Assembly: GCA_020444905.1 (NCBI GenBank)
Contig: JAGRHQ010000018.1
Span: 1-32,609, forward strand
From: Candidatus Competibacteraceae bacterium
GTDB lineage: Bacteria > Pseudomonadota > Gammaproteobacteria > Competibacterales > Competibacteraceae
Direction: 5' to 3'
Length of the DNA: 32,609 nucleotides
Made by a program: the position numbers and the translations under genes. Positions within the stretch are counted from its first letter, which is position 1, and each line of letters begins with the position of its first letter. Below the pieces are notes generated by a model, which had not been told where the DNA came from, made no database searches, and saw only the letters and a list, made by a program, of their open reading frames with translations. This document shows, piece by piece, positions 1 through 8,935 of the stretch.

Positions 1-259
1 CCCGCCACACATCCAGGAATACACGCTTGTCGGAATAATCATGCCGCACATGCAGCCAGGGTTCAGCGGATTCCACCGTGACGCCCAGTTCTTCATGCAA
101 TTCCCGGCTCAGCGCCGCGGCGACCGGTTCGCCTTCCTCCACCTTGCCGCCAGGGAATTCCCATAATCCACCTTGATGGACGTGTTCCGGTCGGCGGGTA
201 ATCAGCACTGCGCCGACGGCATTGATGAGAATGCCCACCGCGACATGAACCGTCTTCAC
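1..259 (-). CDS. mutT: MutT-type Nudix hydrolase, 8-oxo-dGTP diphosphatase (C-terminus cut by window edge)
   Basis: The first 86 codons are visible; the rest lies beyond position 1. The product should hydrolyse 8-oxo-dGTP to the monophosphate and so sanitise the nucleotide pool. The start VKTVHVAVGILIN aligns with the beginning of E. coli MutT, and a full Nudix box follows at about residues 37-59 (GGKVEEGEP, then RELHEELGV, matching GX5EX7REUXEEXGU). The start is GTG at 259, overlapping the argJ TGA by three bases in a GTGA arrangement, so translation is probably coupled to argJ. It is the last visible gene of the secA-argJ-mutT tail of the dcw cluster, an order I recall from pseudomonads. 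Some family members in this position carry a C-terminal thiamine-phosphate-synthase-like domain; that cannot be judged here. Confidence 0.88.
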   Translation of the reverse strand, partial: MKTVHVAVGILINAVGAVLITRRPEHVHQGGLWEFPGGKVEEGEPVAAALSRELHEELGVTVESAEPWLHVRHDYSDKRVFLDVWR

Positions 260-1446
260 GTCCGATACTCGGCATTAATGCGCACATAATCGTAAGACAG
301 ATCGGTCGTCCAAATCCGCGCTGTTTCCATCCCACGCCCAAGCTCAATCCGAATAGCGATGTCGGAGCGCGCCATGATTTCTTGCCCACGCGCCTCAGTG
401 TAATCGACGGCCCGTTCACCAGCACGAACGATGCAAACCTCGTCCAGATAGATGGTCACCTGTTCCAGGTCGAGATCGGCCAGCCCGGCGCGGCCTACCG
501 CCGCCAGGATTCGTCCCCAGTTGGGATCGGAGGCGAAAAAAGCGGTTTTAACCAGCGGCGAATGGGCAATGGCGTAAGCCACCTGCCGACATTCGGCGAC
601 ATCCTGCCCCCCTTCAACCTGGACGGCGATGAACTTGGTCGCGCCCTCACCGTCACGGATAATCGCTTGAGCCAATTCAATACACACGTCGCGCACGGTG
701 CAGGCAAAAAGGTCGCGGTCCTCGCCTTCCAGGGGGATGTTCACCCCGGATTGGCCAGTCGCCAGCAGCACCAAAGCGTCATTGGTCGAGGTGTCGCCGT
801 CCACGGTGATGGCGTTGAAGGAATTAGCGACTGCCTCATTCAGCGTCCGCTGGAGCAATGCCTGATCGGCAACGGCGTCTGTGGCGACGAAAGCCAGCAT
901 GGTGGCCATGTTCGGGCAGATCATGCCAGCGCCCTTGGCGATGCCGGTCACCGTTATGTCGCGCCCGCTCAGATTCAGCCGCTGCGACGCCCACTTGGGC
1001 CGGGTGTCGGTGGTCATGATGCCGTGCGCCGCTTCCATCCAACCGTCCGGTCGCAACGCCGCCAAAGCGGCTGGCAAACCGGTGACTAATCGTTCCAATG
1101 GCAAAGGTTCGCCAATCACTCCAGTCGAAAAGGGCAGGACTTCTTCAGGCCGGCAGCCCGTGTGTTCGGCCAGCGCACGGCAGGTCGTTTCAGCGTCGGA
1201 TAAACCCTTAACGCCAGTACCCGCATTGGCGTTGCCGGTGTTGATGACCAGGTAACGGGGTGCGGTCTGCTGCAAATGTGTCCGCGCGACGGTGACCGGG
1301 GCGGCGCAAAAGGCGTTTTGGGTGAACACAGCAGCGGCACGGGTTCCAGCGGTAGCCTCGATGATCACCAGATCACGGCGGTTTGGATACTTGATACCGG
1401 CGCAGGCTGTCCCCAGCCGAATGCCAGCAACCGTTAAAGGCTCCAT
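256..1446 (-). CDS. argJ: Bifunctional glutamate N-acetyltransferase / amino-acid acetyltransferase ArgJ
   Basis: ArgJ transfers the acetyl group from N-acetylornithine to glutamate, closing the cyclic arginine pathway; bifunctional members also make N-acetylglutamate from acetyl-CoA. The 396-residue protein has the usual length. The self-cleavage motif is present at about residues 171-184 (KGAGMICPNMATML): the proenzyme is cut before Thr182, which becomes the N-terminal nucleophile of the beta chain. The ATG at 1446 is chosen over a longer form starting at 1473 because GGGAG stands five bases before it and MEPLTVAGIRLG resembles known ArgJ N-termini. It starts 27 bases after the secA stop and overlaps mutT, so it is probably co-transcribed with secA. 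Whether this ArgJ is mono- or bifunctional cannot be told from sequence alone. Confidence 0.95.
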   Translation of the reverse strand: MEPLTVAGIRLGTACAGIKYPNRRDLVIIEATAGTRAAAVFTQNAFCAAPVTVARTHLQQTAPRYLVINTGNANAGTGVKGLSDAETTCRALAEHTGCRPEEVLPFSTGVIGEPLPLERLVTGLPAALAALRPDGWMEAAHGIMTTDTRPKWASQRLNLSGRDITVTGIAKGAGMICPNMATMLAFVATDAVADQALLQRTLNEAVANSFNAITVDGDTSTNDALVLLATGQSGVNIPLEGEDRDLFACTVRDVCIELAQAIIRDGEGATKFIAVQVEGGQDVAECRQVAYAIAHSPLVKTAFFASDPNWGRILAAVGRAGLADLDLEQVTIYLDEVCIVRAGERAVDYTEARGQEIMARSDIAIRIELGRGMETARIWTTDLSYDYVRINAEYRT

Positions 1447-1473
1447 AAACTCTCCCGGCAAAGAAGAACGCAA

Positions 1474-4194
1474 TTAGTCTAACTGTCCATGGCAATGCTT
1501 GTACTTCTTGCCCGAACCACAAGGACAGGGTTCGTTACGCCCGATTTTGCGGCCATCGCGGACAAACGGGATATGCGCGGCATCCTCCGATTGCCGGCGG
1601 ATTTCGATGCCGGAATCGTCTTCGTCGCCTTCCGCCAGGGCTGAAGCGTCCGCATGAACAAAATGCATGGCGCCCGGAGCCGGTCGGCGCGGTTCAGGAA
1701 TCGGTTCCGGTTCGGCCTGGAATTGCGCCCGCACCAGAAAGGTGACCGCTTCCTGGTGAATACGCTGCACCAACGCCTGGAACATCTCGAAGGACTCACG
1801 CTTATACTCCTGCTTGGGATTCTTCTGGGCGTAGCCGCGCAGGTGAATGCCTTGGCGCAAATAGTCCATCGCTGCTAAATGCTCGCGCCAATGGCTGTCC
1901 AGTACTTGCAACAACACAGCCTTCTCGAACTGCCGCATCCAAGCTCCGCCGACCTGCGCTTCCTTCGCGGTATATGCTCGTTCCAGTTCGGCGTGAATGC
2001 GTTCTCGAAGGGGTTCCTCATGCAGGTCATGATCCGCATCCAGCCAGGCGCGAATCGGCAACTGCAAATCAAAGTCCTTGGCCAGCGCTTCTTCCAGACC
2101 CTGAGTATTCCACTGCTCCTCCAGACTCTGCGGCGGGATATAGTGATCAATCGTCTGTTTAAGCACATCGGCGCGCATCTCTTGCAAAGTTGCCGAGATG
2201 TCTTCCGCTTCCATTAATTCGTTGCGCCAGCGGTACATAACCTTGCGCTGGTCGTTGGCCACGTCGTCGAATTCCAGCAGGTTCTTGCGGATATCGAAGT
2301 TGTGCGCCTCGACCTTGCGCTGGGCGTTTTCAATCGCCTTGGTCACCCAGGGATGTTCAATCGCCTCGTTCTTCTCCATGCCCAGCTTTTGCATCAGCCC
2401 GGCCACCCGGTCAGAGGCGAAGATACGCAGCAGATTGTCTTCCAGCGACAGGTAGAAGCGGCTTGATCCTGGATCGCCCTGGCGACCGGAACGTCCGCGC
2501 AACTGGTTATCAATGCGCCGTGATTCATGGCGTTCGGTGCCGATGACGTGGAGTCCGCCAGCGGCGACCACTTGCTCATGACGCTGCTGCCAAGCCTGGC
2601 GGATGTCATCGTGAACCGACTGACTGGCTTCCAGGCCCAGCGCCTTCAGTTCAGCTTGCAGGTTGCCGCCCAGGACGATGTCAGTACCGCGCCCCGCCAT
2701 GTTGGTGGCAATCGTGACGGCGCCGGGCCGGCCGGCTTGAACAATGATTTCCGCTTCCCGTTCGTGTTGCTTGGCGTTTAGCACCTGGTGAGGAACATTC
2801 GCTTTATCCAGCATCCTGGCAAGCAGTTCAGACACCTCGATCGAGGTGGTTCCCACCAGGGTCGGCTGGCCGCGCTTTTGGCAATCGCGGATATCTTCCA
2901 GCACCGCCTGGTACTTCTCCTCCTGGGTGAGAAACACCAGATCGCCCATATCTTTACGGATCATCGGCAGATGCGTGGGTACAACGACGACCTCCAGGTT
3001 GTAGATTTGCTGGAATTCAAAAGCTTCCGTATCAGCGGTGCCGGTCATACCCGCCAGTTTGCCGTACAGGCGGAAGTAGTTCTGGAAGGTGATCGAGGCC
3101 AGGGTCTGGTTTTCCGCCTGAATCGGCACGCCTTCTTTGGCTTCGATAGCCTGATGCAAACCGTCCGACCAGCGCCGACCGGGCATGGTGCGCCCGGTAA
3201 ATTCATCAACGATGATCACTTCGCCGTTGCGCACGATATATTCCACATCACGGTGGAATAAGGAATGAGCGCGCAGGCAGGCGTTCAGGTGATGAAAGAC
3301 GCCAAGATGAGCGGCGTCATACAGGCTTTCGCCTTCACGGAGTAAGCCAGCTTCCAGCAGTAACTCCTCGACTTTCTGGTGGCCGTCCTCAGTGAGGTAG
3401 ACCTGCTTGACTTTCTCATCCACCGAGTAGTCGCCCGGTCCCTCTTCCTCTTTCTGGCGAGTCAGCGCCGGAATCAGCGCATCGATGCGCCGGTACATTT
3501 CAGAGCTTTCTTCCGCCGGCCCGGAAATGATCAGCGGGGTGCGCGCTTCGTCAATCAGGATCGAATCCACTTCATCCACCAGCGCGTAGTGCAGTTCCCG
3601 TTGCACCTTTTGCTCCAGGCTGAACGCCATGTTGTCGCGCAGGTAGTCGAAACCGTACTCATTGTTAGTGCCGTAGGTGATGTCGGAGTCATAAGCAGCG
3701 CGCTTTTCTTCGGGACTCATGCCAGCGATAACCACCCCAACGGTCATGCCGAGGAAGCGGTAGATCTGCCCCATCCAGTCCGCGTCGCGGCGAGCCAGGT
3801 AGTCGTTGACCGTGATGACATGAACGCCTTTGCCGGTCAGCGCATTGAGGTAAACCGCCAGAGTCGCCACCAGGGTTTTACCTTCGCCAGTGCGCATTTC
3901 GGCGATTTTTCCTTCATGCAGCACCATGCCGCCGATTAACTGCACATCGAAATGGCGCATTTCCAGGGTGCGCTTGCTGGCCTCGCGCACTACAGCGAAG
4001 GCTTCGGGCAACAAAGCATCGAGCGTTTCACTCTTGGCGTGGCGGTTTTTAAATTCGTCAGTCTTGGCGCGCAAATCGGCGTCGCTCAGAGCAGCGATAC
4101 CCGGTTCCAGAGCGTTGATGGTCGTAACGACCTTGCGCATCCGACGGAGTACGCGGTCATTGCGGCTACCAAACAGGGTTTTCAAAATATTCAT
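1474..4194 (-). CDS. secA: Preprotein translocase ATPase SecA
   Basis: SecA is the cytoplasmic and membrane-peripheral motor that drives unfolded preproteins through SecYEG. The 906-residue product is nearly collinear with E. coli SecA: Walker A MRTGEGKT at about residues 100-107, Walker B with [19 protein letters not shown]2 motifs [12 protein letters not shown] and [15 protein letters not shown], and the C-terminal zinc and SecB-binding tail [14 protein letters not shown]. The ATG at 4194 ([14 protein letters not shown]) is preferred over an in-frame TTG at 4209, since it matches the family N-terminus and has GAGAG upstream. It lies 206 bases downstream of lpxC. I see no SecM-like arrest peptide in that gap, so the enterobacterial secretion-monitoring control appears absent. 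It shares an apparent transcript with argJ and mutT. Confidence 0.98.
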   Translation of the reverse strand: MNILKTLFGSRNDRVLRRMRKVVTTINALEPGIAALSDADLRAKTDEFKNRHAKSETLDALLPEAFAVVREASKRTLEMRHFDVQLIGGMVLHEGKIAEMRTGEGKTLVATLAVYLNALTGKGVHVITVNDYLARRDADWMGQIYRFLGMTVGVVIAGMSPEEKRAAYDSDITYGTNNEYGFDYLRDNMAFSLEQKVQRELHYALVDEVDSILIDEARTPLIISGPAEESSEMYRRIDALIPALTRQKEEEGPGDYSVDEKVKQVYLTEDGHQKVEELLLEAGLLREGESLYDAAHLGVFHHLNACLRAHSLFHRDVEYIVRNGEVIIVDEFTGRTMPGRRWSDGLHQAIEAKEGVPIQAENQTLASITFQNYFRLYGKLAGMTGTADTEAFEFQQIYNLEVVVVPTHLPMIRKDMGDLVFLTQEEKYQAVLEDIRDCQKRGQPTLVGTTSIEVSELLARMLDKANVPHQVLNAKQHEREAEIIVQAGRPGAVTIATNMAGRGTDIVLGGNLQAELKALGLEASQSVHDDIRQAWQQRHEQVVAAGGLHVIGTERHESRRIDNQLRGRSGRQGDPGSSRFYLSLEDNLLRIFASDRVAGLMQKLGMEKNEAIEHPWVTKAIENAQRKVEAHNFDIRKNLLEFDDVANDQRKVMYRWRNELMEAEDISATLQEMRADVLKQTIDHYIPPQSLEEQWNTQGLEEALAKDFDLQLPIRAWLDADHDLHEEPLRERIHAELERAYTAKEAQVGGAWMRQFEKAVLLQVLDSHWREHLAAMDYLRQGIHLRGYAQKNPKQEYKRESFEMFQALVQRIHQEAVTFLVRAQFQAEPEPIPEPRRPAPGAMHFVHADASALAEGDEDDSGIEIRRQSEDAAHIPFVRDGRKIGRNEPCPCGSGKKYKHCHGQLD

Positions 4195-4326
4195 CAAAGA
4201 CTCTCGCAAAGAGGGGGTTCAGCGTGGCGGGGGCGACAATTGACATGCTACGAAAGATCACGGATCAGGCAGGGAGCAATGATACCCCAATAGCAGGTTT
4301 TTGGCTGAAATGCGCATAACAAGACA

Positions 4327-4361
4327 AACGGCTTTCCGGGATTGGTTCCCGGAAAGCCGTT
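4327..4361 (-). terminator. Perfect 15-bp hairpin between lpxC and secA, probable terminator or attenuator
   Basis: Arms 4327-4341 and 4347-4361 are exact inverted complements with a five-base loop. On the minus strand the stem is followed by TGTCTTGTT, a broken T-rich tract, and preceded by a run of six T. It lies 40 bases after the lpxC stop. It therefore probably ends or thins the dcw transcript before secA. The 206-base gap (4195-4400) also holds a possible -10 (TATCAT on the minus strand at 4279-4284) for secA but no convincing -35. The imperfect T tract keeps this from being certain. Confidence 0.6.
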
Positions 4362-4400
4362 AAAAAATAGGGGGAAGTTAAAGACACTAGCCAGCCGTAT

Positions 4401-5315
4401 TCAGCGCGTCGCCTGGGCCGGTTGAAGATAGGAAATTGGCGCCTGTCGTTCATCACTGAACGTCACTTCTTCCCAGGCGGCGCGATCGGCCAGCAAGGTG
4501 CGCAGCAACCGGTTATTTAACGCATGACCGGATTTGTAGCCCGTGAATGCGCCAATCAGACTGCAGCCCAGCAAATACAAATCGCCAATCGCATCCAGAA
4601 TCTTATGCTTAACGAATTCGTCCTCGTAGCGCAGCCCATCCTCATTGAGGATCCGGTAATCATCCACCACAATGGCGTTGTCCAAGGTGCCGCCCAGCGC
4701 CAGCCGCCGCTCGCGCAAATACTCGATATCGCGCATGAACCCGAAAGTACGCGCCCGACTGACCTCCTTGACAAACGACGTCGTTGAAAAATCCACCACG
4801 GCGTTTTGATTGCGCCCCCGGAACAGCGGGTGATCAAAGGCAATGGTAAACTCGACCTTGAAGCCATCGAAGGGATCAAACCGCGCCTGTTTGTCGTCGT
4901 CTTCAACGGTTACTGACCGCTTGATGCGGATAAACCGCTTGGGCGCGTTCTGTTCCTGAATGCCAGCGGACTGAATCAAAAAGACGAACGGCCCGGCGCT
5001 GCCATCCATGATCGGCACCTCGGCGGCGCTCACATCAACGTAAGCATTATCGATGCCCAATCCTGCAAAAGCTGACAGCAGATGCTCGACCGTAGAAATG
5101 CGGGCTTTTCCCTTGATCAGCGATGTGGAAAGCTGCGTATCTCCAACATTCTGCGGACAGGCCTTAATTTCCACCGGTTCAGGCAGATCGATGCGCCGGA
5201 ATACAATACCAGCGTCGGGCGCTGCTGGCCGCAAGGTCAAGTAGACTTTTTCGCCGGTATGTAACCCGACCCCCGTCGCCCGAATAGCGTTTTTCAAGGT
5301 TCTCTGCCTAATCAT
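4401..5315 (-). CDS. lpxC: UDP-3-O-acyl-N-acetylglucosamine deacetylase LpxC
   Basis: LpxC catalyses the committed, zinc-dependent step of lipid A synthesis in the cytoplasm. The 304-residue protein is full length. The zinc ligands His78 (in [10 protein letters not shown]), His237 and Asp241 ([14 protein letters not shown]) are present, with Glu77 as the expected general base and His264 (SGHALNN) as the second catalytic histidine. The ATG at 5315 gives [21 protein letters not shown], collinear with the E. coli start, and GGGGGA lies six bases upstream. It is separated from ftsZ by 301 bases with a possible promoter of its own, and followed by a strong hairpin. Its presence shows an LPS-bearing outer membrane. 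In enterics LpxC amount is set by FtsH proteolysis signalled from its C-terminal tail; the tail here (LQPAQATR) differs from the E. coli one as I remember it. Confidence 0.97.
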   Translation of the reverse strand: MIRQRTLKNAIRATGVGLHTGEKVYLTLRPAAPDAGIVFRRIDLPEPVEIKACPQNVGDTQLSTSLIKGKARISTVEHLLSAFAGLGIDNAYVDVSAAEVPIMDGSAGPFVFLIQSAGIQEQNAPKRFIRIKRSVTVEDDDKQARFDPFDGFKVEFTIAFDHPLFRGRNQNAVVDFSTTSFVKEVSRARTFGFMRDIEYLRERRLALGGTLDNAIVVDDYRILNEDGLRYEDEFVKHKILDAIGDLYLLGCSLIGAFTGYKSGHALNNRLLRTLLADRAAWEEVTFSDERQAPISYLQPAQATR

Positions 5316-5454
5316 CTTAGGTCCCCCAACACGTCAATTGATCTAAAGCATGATGTCGTAAGTTATTGCCCTGGATACCGATAATCTTCGCTCAATGAAC
5401 CCGGGCGGTTAGTAACGCCAGATCGCTGTCACCGTACCTTCATGCACTGCAACG

Positions 5455-5484
5455 AATCTACCACATTACGTGGTGAGACGGCAA
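5455..5484 (-). promoter_or_regulatory. Candidate sigma70 promoter for lpxC
   Basis: On the minus strand TTGCCG (5479-5484) and TAGATT (5455-5460) are separated by 18 bases. Each hexamer matches consensus at four of six positions. The spacer contains CCAC-GTAAT-GTGG, a small inverted repeat. It would start a leader of about 130 bases before lpxC. A moderate match in an AT-rich gap; not decisive. Confidence 0.35.
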
Positions 5485-5496
5485 CTTTTGTTTCTC

Positions 5497-5529
5497 TTTC
5501 GCAACGGCGTTTGTTGTTAACTTGCGAAA
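5497..5529. repeat. 8-bp inverted repeat TTTCGCAA/TTGCGAAA with 17-base spacer
   Basis: TTTCGCAA at 5497-5504 and TTGCGAAA at 5522-5529 are exact inverted complements separated by 17 bases. Arm centres are 25 bases apart. It sits upstream of the candidate lpxC promoter. It could be an operator or a weak RNA hairpin; no T tract follows on the minus strand. Confidence 0.5.
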
Positions 5530-5616
5530 ATTTTATGCTTCAAGTCATTATCCAGTCATGACCGCATGATTTACACGGCCATGGCCGAACAATAACGGGG
5601 GACAAGAGACACCAAA

Positions 5617-6798
5617 CTATTCAGCTTGACGGCGCAGGAACGCTGGAATATCCAGATATTCCAGATCAGCTTCACCAGTAGCATTGCGTTGCGGACTCAA
5701 CCCATCCCCGACGGCCCGGGGCAACGTTGATGGCGACCGCGCCGGCTCACGCGGTGAATACGAATCCGGATCGCGAACCAAGTTAATGTGGGGAATTCTC
5801 GATTCCCGCTCACGCCCCATCGCCGTTTTAGCCGCCGGAGCACCCTGACCAATACCGGTTGCCACGATCGTCACCCGCAACTCGTTTTGCATCTCGTGAT
5901 CAATCGTCGTGCCGACCACTACATTGGCGTCATCAGAGGCTAGTTCCTTGATCGTGTTCCCCACCTCGTCAAACTCGCCAATGGTCATATCCATGCCGCC
6001 GGTGATGCTGACCAACAATCCCTTCGCGCCCGCCAGATTCACATTTTCCAGTAATGGGCTGTTAATGGCCGATTCCGCCGCTTCGCGGGCGCGGCCATCG
6101 CCGACAGCCCGACCGGTGCCCATCATCGCCATGCCCATTTCCGACATCACCGTGCGCACGTCAGCAAAGTCCACATTGATTAGGCCCGGCTTGGTAATCA
6201 GTTCGGCAATGCCCTGCACCGCGCCCAGCAGCACGTCGTTGGCGGCCTTAAAAGCATCCAGCAGACTGGCGGCTTTGCCCAGCACCGTCAGCAATTTCTC
6301 ATTAGGAATGATAATCAGGGAATCGACCGCCTTGCTCAGTTCGGCAATGCCGCGCACCGCGACTTCCATGCGTTTCTTGCCCTCGAACGGAAACGGCTTC
6401 GTCACCACCGCCACGGTCAGAATGCCCATTTCCCGGGCCAGCTCCGCCACGACCGGCGCCGCGCCTGTTCCGGTGCCACCGCCCATGCCCGCGGTAATAA
6501 ACACCATGTCGGCGCCTTGCAGGATCTCCCGGATGCGCTCGCTGTCTTCCTGGGCCGACTGCCGACCGACCTCTGGATTGGCCCCGGCGCCCAGTCCCTT
6601 GGTGATATTTCCGCCTATTTGTAAAGTTACTGGCACTGACGAGGTCTTCAGCGCCTGCGCATCGGTATTGGCGCAAATAAACTCCACGCCTTCAATGTTG
6701 GCACCCAGCATATGCTGCACAGCATTGCTGCCGCCGCCGCCCACGCCAATCACTTTGATAACCTCATTCTGCGATTTACTATCCACCAGCTCAAACAT
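5617..6798 (-). CDS. ftsZ: Cell division GTPase FtsZ
   Basis: FtsZ is the tubulin homologue that polymerises into the Z ring at mid-cell. The 393-residue product shows the N-terminal nucleotide-binding start ([18 protein letters not shown]), the tubulin signature loop GGGTGTG at residues 106-112, and the conserved C-terminal peptide ([11 protein letters not shown]) that binds FtsA, ZipA and MinC. A variable linker rich in Pro, Arg and Ser joins the two. The ATG at 6798 ([10 protein letters not shown]) is chosen over an in-frame TTG at 6819 because GAGGAGAG lies seven bases before it and the family starts there. It begins 55 bases after the ftsA stop, a wider gap than others in the cluster, which leaves room for its strong ribosome site. 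Its spatial regulator MinC is encoded about 21 kb away. Confidence 0.98.
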   Translation of the reverse strand: MFELVDSKSQNEVIKVIGVGGGGSNAVQHMLGANIEGVEFICANTDAQALKTSSVPVTLQIGGNITKGLGAGANPEVGRQSAQEDSERIREILQGADMVFITAGMGGGTGTGAAPVVAELAREMGILTVAVVTKPFPFEGKKRMEVAVRGIAELSKAVDSLIIIPNEKLLTVLGKAASLLDAFKAANDVLLGAVQGIAELITKPGLINVDFADVRTVMSEMGMAMMGTGRAVGDGRAREAAESAINSPLLENVNLAGAKGLLVSITGGMDMTIGEFDEVGNTIKELASDDANVVVGTTIDHEMQNELRVTIVATGIGQGAPAAKTAMGRERESRIPHINLVRDPDSYSPREPARSPSTLPRAVGDGLSPQRNATGEADLEYLDIPAFLRRQAE

Positions 6799-6853
6799 AA
6801 CCGTACTCTCCTCAAGCAATGGTTCTCAACCCAAACGTTCGTCGACTCAACCG

Positions 6854-8086
6854 CTAGAAATTCCCCTGAAACCAGCTTTTCATTCGCGTCCACAACCCTT
6901 TGCGGCTCGCTCTCGACACCGGCCCCACTTTAAGTGGCCGGTTCTCATTCCCAAACAGCAATAACCCTACCGCGGTGGAGTACACCGGATTCCGCACCCG
7001 ATCTTCCATGCCCGTTACATCATGCGGCAATCCCAAGCGCACCGGCATGTGAAACACATCCTCGGCCAATTCCACCACGCCTTCCATCTTGGCGCTGCCA
7101 CCGGTTAACACCAGGCCCGCCGCAATCAGATTTTCAAAACCGCTGCGCTGCAACTCCTTCTGGGCGAACTCAAAGAATTCCGCATAGCGCGGCTCCACGA
7201 CCTCAGCCAGGTCGTACCGGGAAAACGACCGGGCCGCCCGGTCGCCGACGCTAGCCACATCGATCCGCTCATCCGGCCCGGTTAAATGCTTAAGGCAACA
7301 GGCGTGCTTGATCTTGATATCCTCCGCCGACTGGGTCGGGGTGCGGAAAGCAACGGCGATATCATTGGTCACCTGATCGCCAGCGATGGGAATGACCGAG
7401 GTGTGGCTGATCGCGCCGTGAGTGAACACCGCCAGATCGCTGGTGCCGCCGCCTAGATCCAGCAGGCAAACGCCCAACTCCTTTTCGTCCGGATTCAACA
7501 CCGCCCGGCTGGAGGCGAGTTGCTGCAGAATAATGTCATCCACCTCCAGCCCGCAGCGCTGCACGCACTTGACGATATTTTGAGCGGCGCTGACCGCTCC
7601 AGTGACAATATGCACCCGCGCCTCCAGCCGCACGCCGGACATGCCAACCGGGTCCTGGATGCCTTCCTGATTGTCGATGATGAATTCCTGCGGCAGGATG
7701 TGCAGGATCTTCTGATCCGCTGGAATCGCCACCACCCGCGCCGCCTCAATAACCCGCTCCACATCTTCCGGGGTGACTTCCTGACTCTTGATCGCGGTGA
7801 CGCCATGCGAATTCAGCCCGCGAATATGACTGCCGGAAATGCCGGTATAGGCCGAATGAATGCGGCACCCCGCCATCTGTTCGGCTTCATCAATCGCATG
7901 CTGGATCGACTGCACGGTCGACTCGATGTTGACCACCACGCCTTTTTTCAAACCCCGCGAGGGATGACTGCCAATGCCGACGACCTCGATACCGCCATTC
8001 ACATCAACTTCGCCGACGATCACGACAACTTTTGAGGTGCCGATATCCAGGCCGACAATCAGACTCTTATCTTCTTTTTTAGACAT
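6854..8086 (-). CDS. ftsA: Actin-like cell division protein FtsA
   Basis: FtsA tethers FtsZ filaments to the inner membrane and recruits later divisome proteins. At 410 residues it is close to the E. coli length. The actin-fold phosphate motif LIVGLDIGTSKVVVIVGEV lies at residues 9-27, a second phosphate and nucleotide segment CLLDLGGGTSDLAVF in mid-protein, and LVLTGGSAKMEGV near the adenosine motif. The C-terminus (KGLWTRMKSWFQGNF) is the expected amphipathic membrane-targeting helix. The ATG at 8086 has GGAG five bases upstream. It lies 24 bases after ftsQ and 55 before ftsZ, the conserved ftsQAZ order. Confidence 0.97.
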   Translation of the reverse strand: MSKKEDKSLIVGLDIGTSKVVVIVGEVDVNGGIEVVGIGSHPSRGLKKGVVVNIESTVQSIQHAIDEAEQMAGCRIHSAYTGISGSHIRGLNSHGVTAIKSQEVTPEDVERVIEAARVVAIPADQKILHILPQEFIIDNQEGIQDPVGMSGVRLEARVHIVTGAVSAAQNIVKCVQRCGLEVDDIILQQLASSRAVLNPDEKELGVCLLDLGGGTSDLAVFTHGAISHTSVIPIAGDQVTNDIAVAFRTPTQSAEDIKIKHACCLKHLTGPDERIDVASVGDRAARSFSRYDLAEVVEPRYAEFFEFAQKELQRSGFENLIAAGLVLTGGSAKMEGVVELAEDVFHMPVRLGLPHDVTGMEDRVRNPVYSTAVGLLLFGNENRPLKVGPVSRASRKGLWTRMKSWFQGNF

Positions 8087-8110
8087 AACCGCTCCATTTC
8101 GCGCAACAAC

Positions 8111-8923
8111 CTAACTAGCGGTCGGGGCTGCTGGCGCTTCCCCGGCTTTCCACCGCACGGCAAAGCCGTTGCCATAACGCAAATCCACGACCGCGATCTG
8201 GTCGATCCGGGCCGATAGAATGCGCGGATAAAGTTGTGCTAACCGTTGTAAACGTTGCTCAAACTGATCGCGCCCGACATACACCTCCAGGCCATTATCA
8301 AAAGTCAGCCACCAGGCTCGTCGTTCATCCTGCCGCAATGTCGCCAGTCGCAACCCCATCGGCTCAAACAACGCGCGCACTTCCCCATAGGTTTTAATCA
8401 GCGCCTTTTCATGACCGCTAGGACCTGACAAACGCGGCCAGGGACCCGGTTGACGCACCACTGGCGGCTGGAAGCGTTGACCGTTTACATCCACCATTTC
8501 ATCTTTGCCCCAATAACCAAAAGCAATCCGCTCGCGCAACTCGATGTCCACGACATCCGGCCACCAGCGGCGGACGGTAATCTTTTCCACCCAGGGATTT
8601 CCGGCCAGCGTCGCGCGCAGCGTATCCAGATCAGCCGTGAAAAAGTTTTGTCCCAATACTCCAGCGGCGACCGGTTGCAAATCCGCCTCGGCCAAATTGC
8701 GCAACTCGCCTTCAATGCGCACATGGCGTAAGGGAAAAGCATTGGGATCGCGCAATTTCTCTGCGCCGATCCACAAACCGTAACCCACACCGGCCAGCAC
8801 CAGCGCAACGCCCAGCCAGCGCAGCGGCGCTCCCCAGAACGTTTTCCACTGCCCCGGCGCATTTGCCGACCGGGATTTGAGTGTGGTTGCGCCCCGCCGG
8901 CGCCGCTTCTTGGCGAACCACAT
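8111..8923 (-). CDS. ftsQ: Divisome protein FtsQ
   Basis: FtsQ is a bitopic inner-membrane protein that forms the FtsQLB complex and activates septal wall synthesis. The 270 residues show the expected plan: a basic cytoplasmic tail (KKRRRRG, residues 5-11), one transmembrane helix at about 33-53 (LRWLGVALVLAGVGYGLWIG), a POTRA domain at about 63-133 (FPLRHVRIEGELRNLA), and a beta domain with WLTFDNGLEVYVGRDQF. Sequence conservation in FtsQ is low, so the call rests on topology plus position between ddlB and ftsA. The start has GGAG seven bases upstream and lies 12 bases after the ddlB stop. Confidence 0.94.
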   Translation of the reverse strand: MWFAKKRRRRGATTLKSRSANAPGQWKTFWGAPLRWLGVALVLAGVGYGLWIGAEKLRDPNAFPLRHVRIEGELRNLAEADLQPVAAGVLGQNFFTADLDTLRATLAGNPWVEKITVRRWWPDVVDIELRERIAFGYWGKDEMVDVNGQRFQPPVVRQPGPWPRLSGPSGHEKALIKTYGEVRALFEPMGLRLATLRQDERRAWWLTFDNGLEVYVGRDQFEQRLQRLAQLYPRILSARIDQIAVVDLRYGNGFAVRWKAGEAPAAPTAS

Positions 8924-8935
8924 AATGCACTCCGT

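Larger units (their letters stand above)
5316..5616. other. ftsZ-lpxC intergenic region, 301 bases
   Basis: No open reading frame with a good start is visible on either strand. The region is richer in A+T than its flanks. It contains a possible lpxC promoter (5455-5484), an 8-bp spaced inverted repeat (5497-5529), and a 12-base perfect palindrome CGGCCATGGCCG at 5576-5587 shortly after the ftsZ stop. None of these is a standard terminator for ftsZ because no T-run follows on the minus strand. A short inverted repeat CCTAA/TTAGG brackets the lpxC start codon. Confidence 0.6.

Noticed and set aside
382-1089. Long plus-strand frames opposite argJ, secA, rsmH and others
   Set aside because: They are antisense shadows of well-conserved minus-strand genes and have no family resemblance of their own.
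4265-4456. A 63-residue minus-strand frame across the lpxC end and the lpxC-secA gap, in the position of secM
   Set aside because: It overlaps the lpxC C-terminus in another frame, lacks a signal peptide and has nothing like the SecM arrest sequence.
5576-5587. CGGCCATGGCCG palindrome after ftsZ as a terminator
   Set aside because: The stem would be four pairs with a four-base loop and there is no following T tract on the minus strand.
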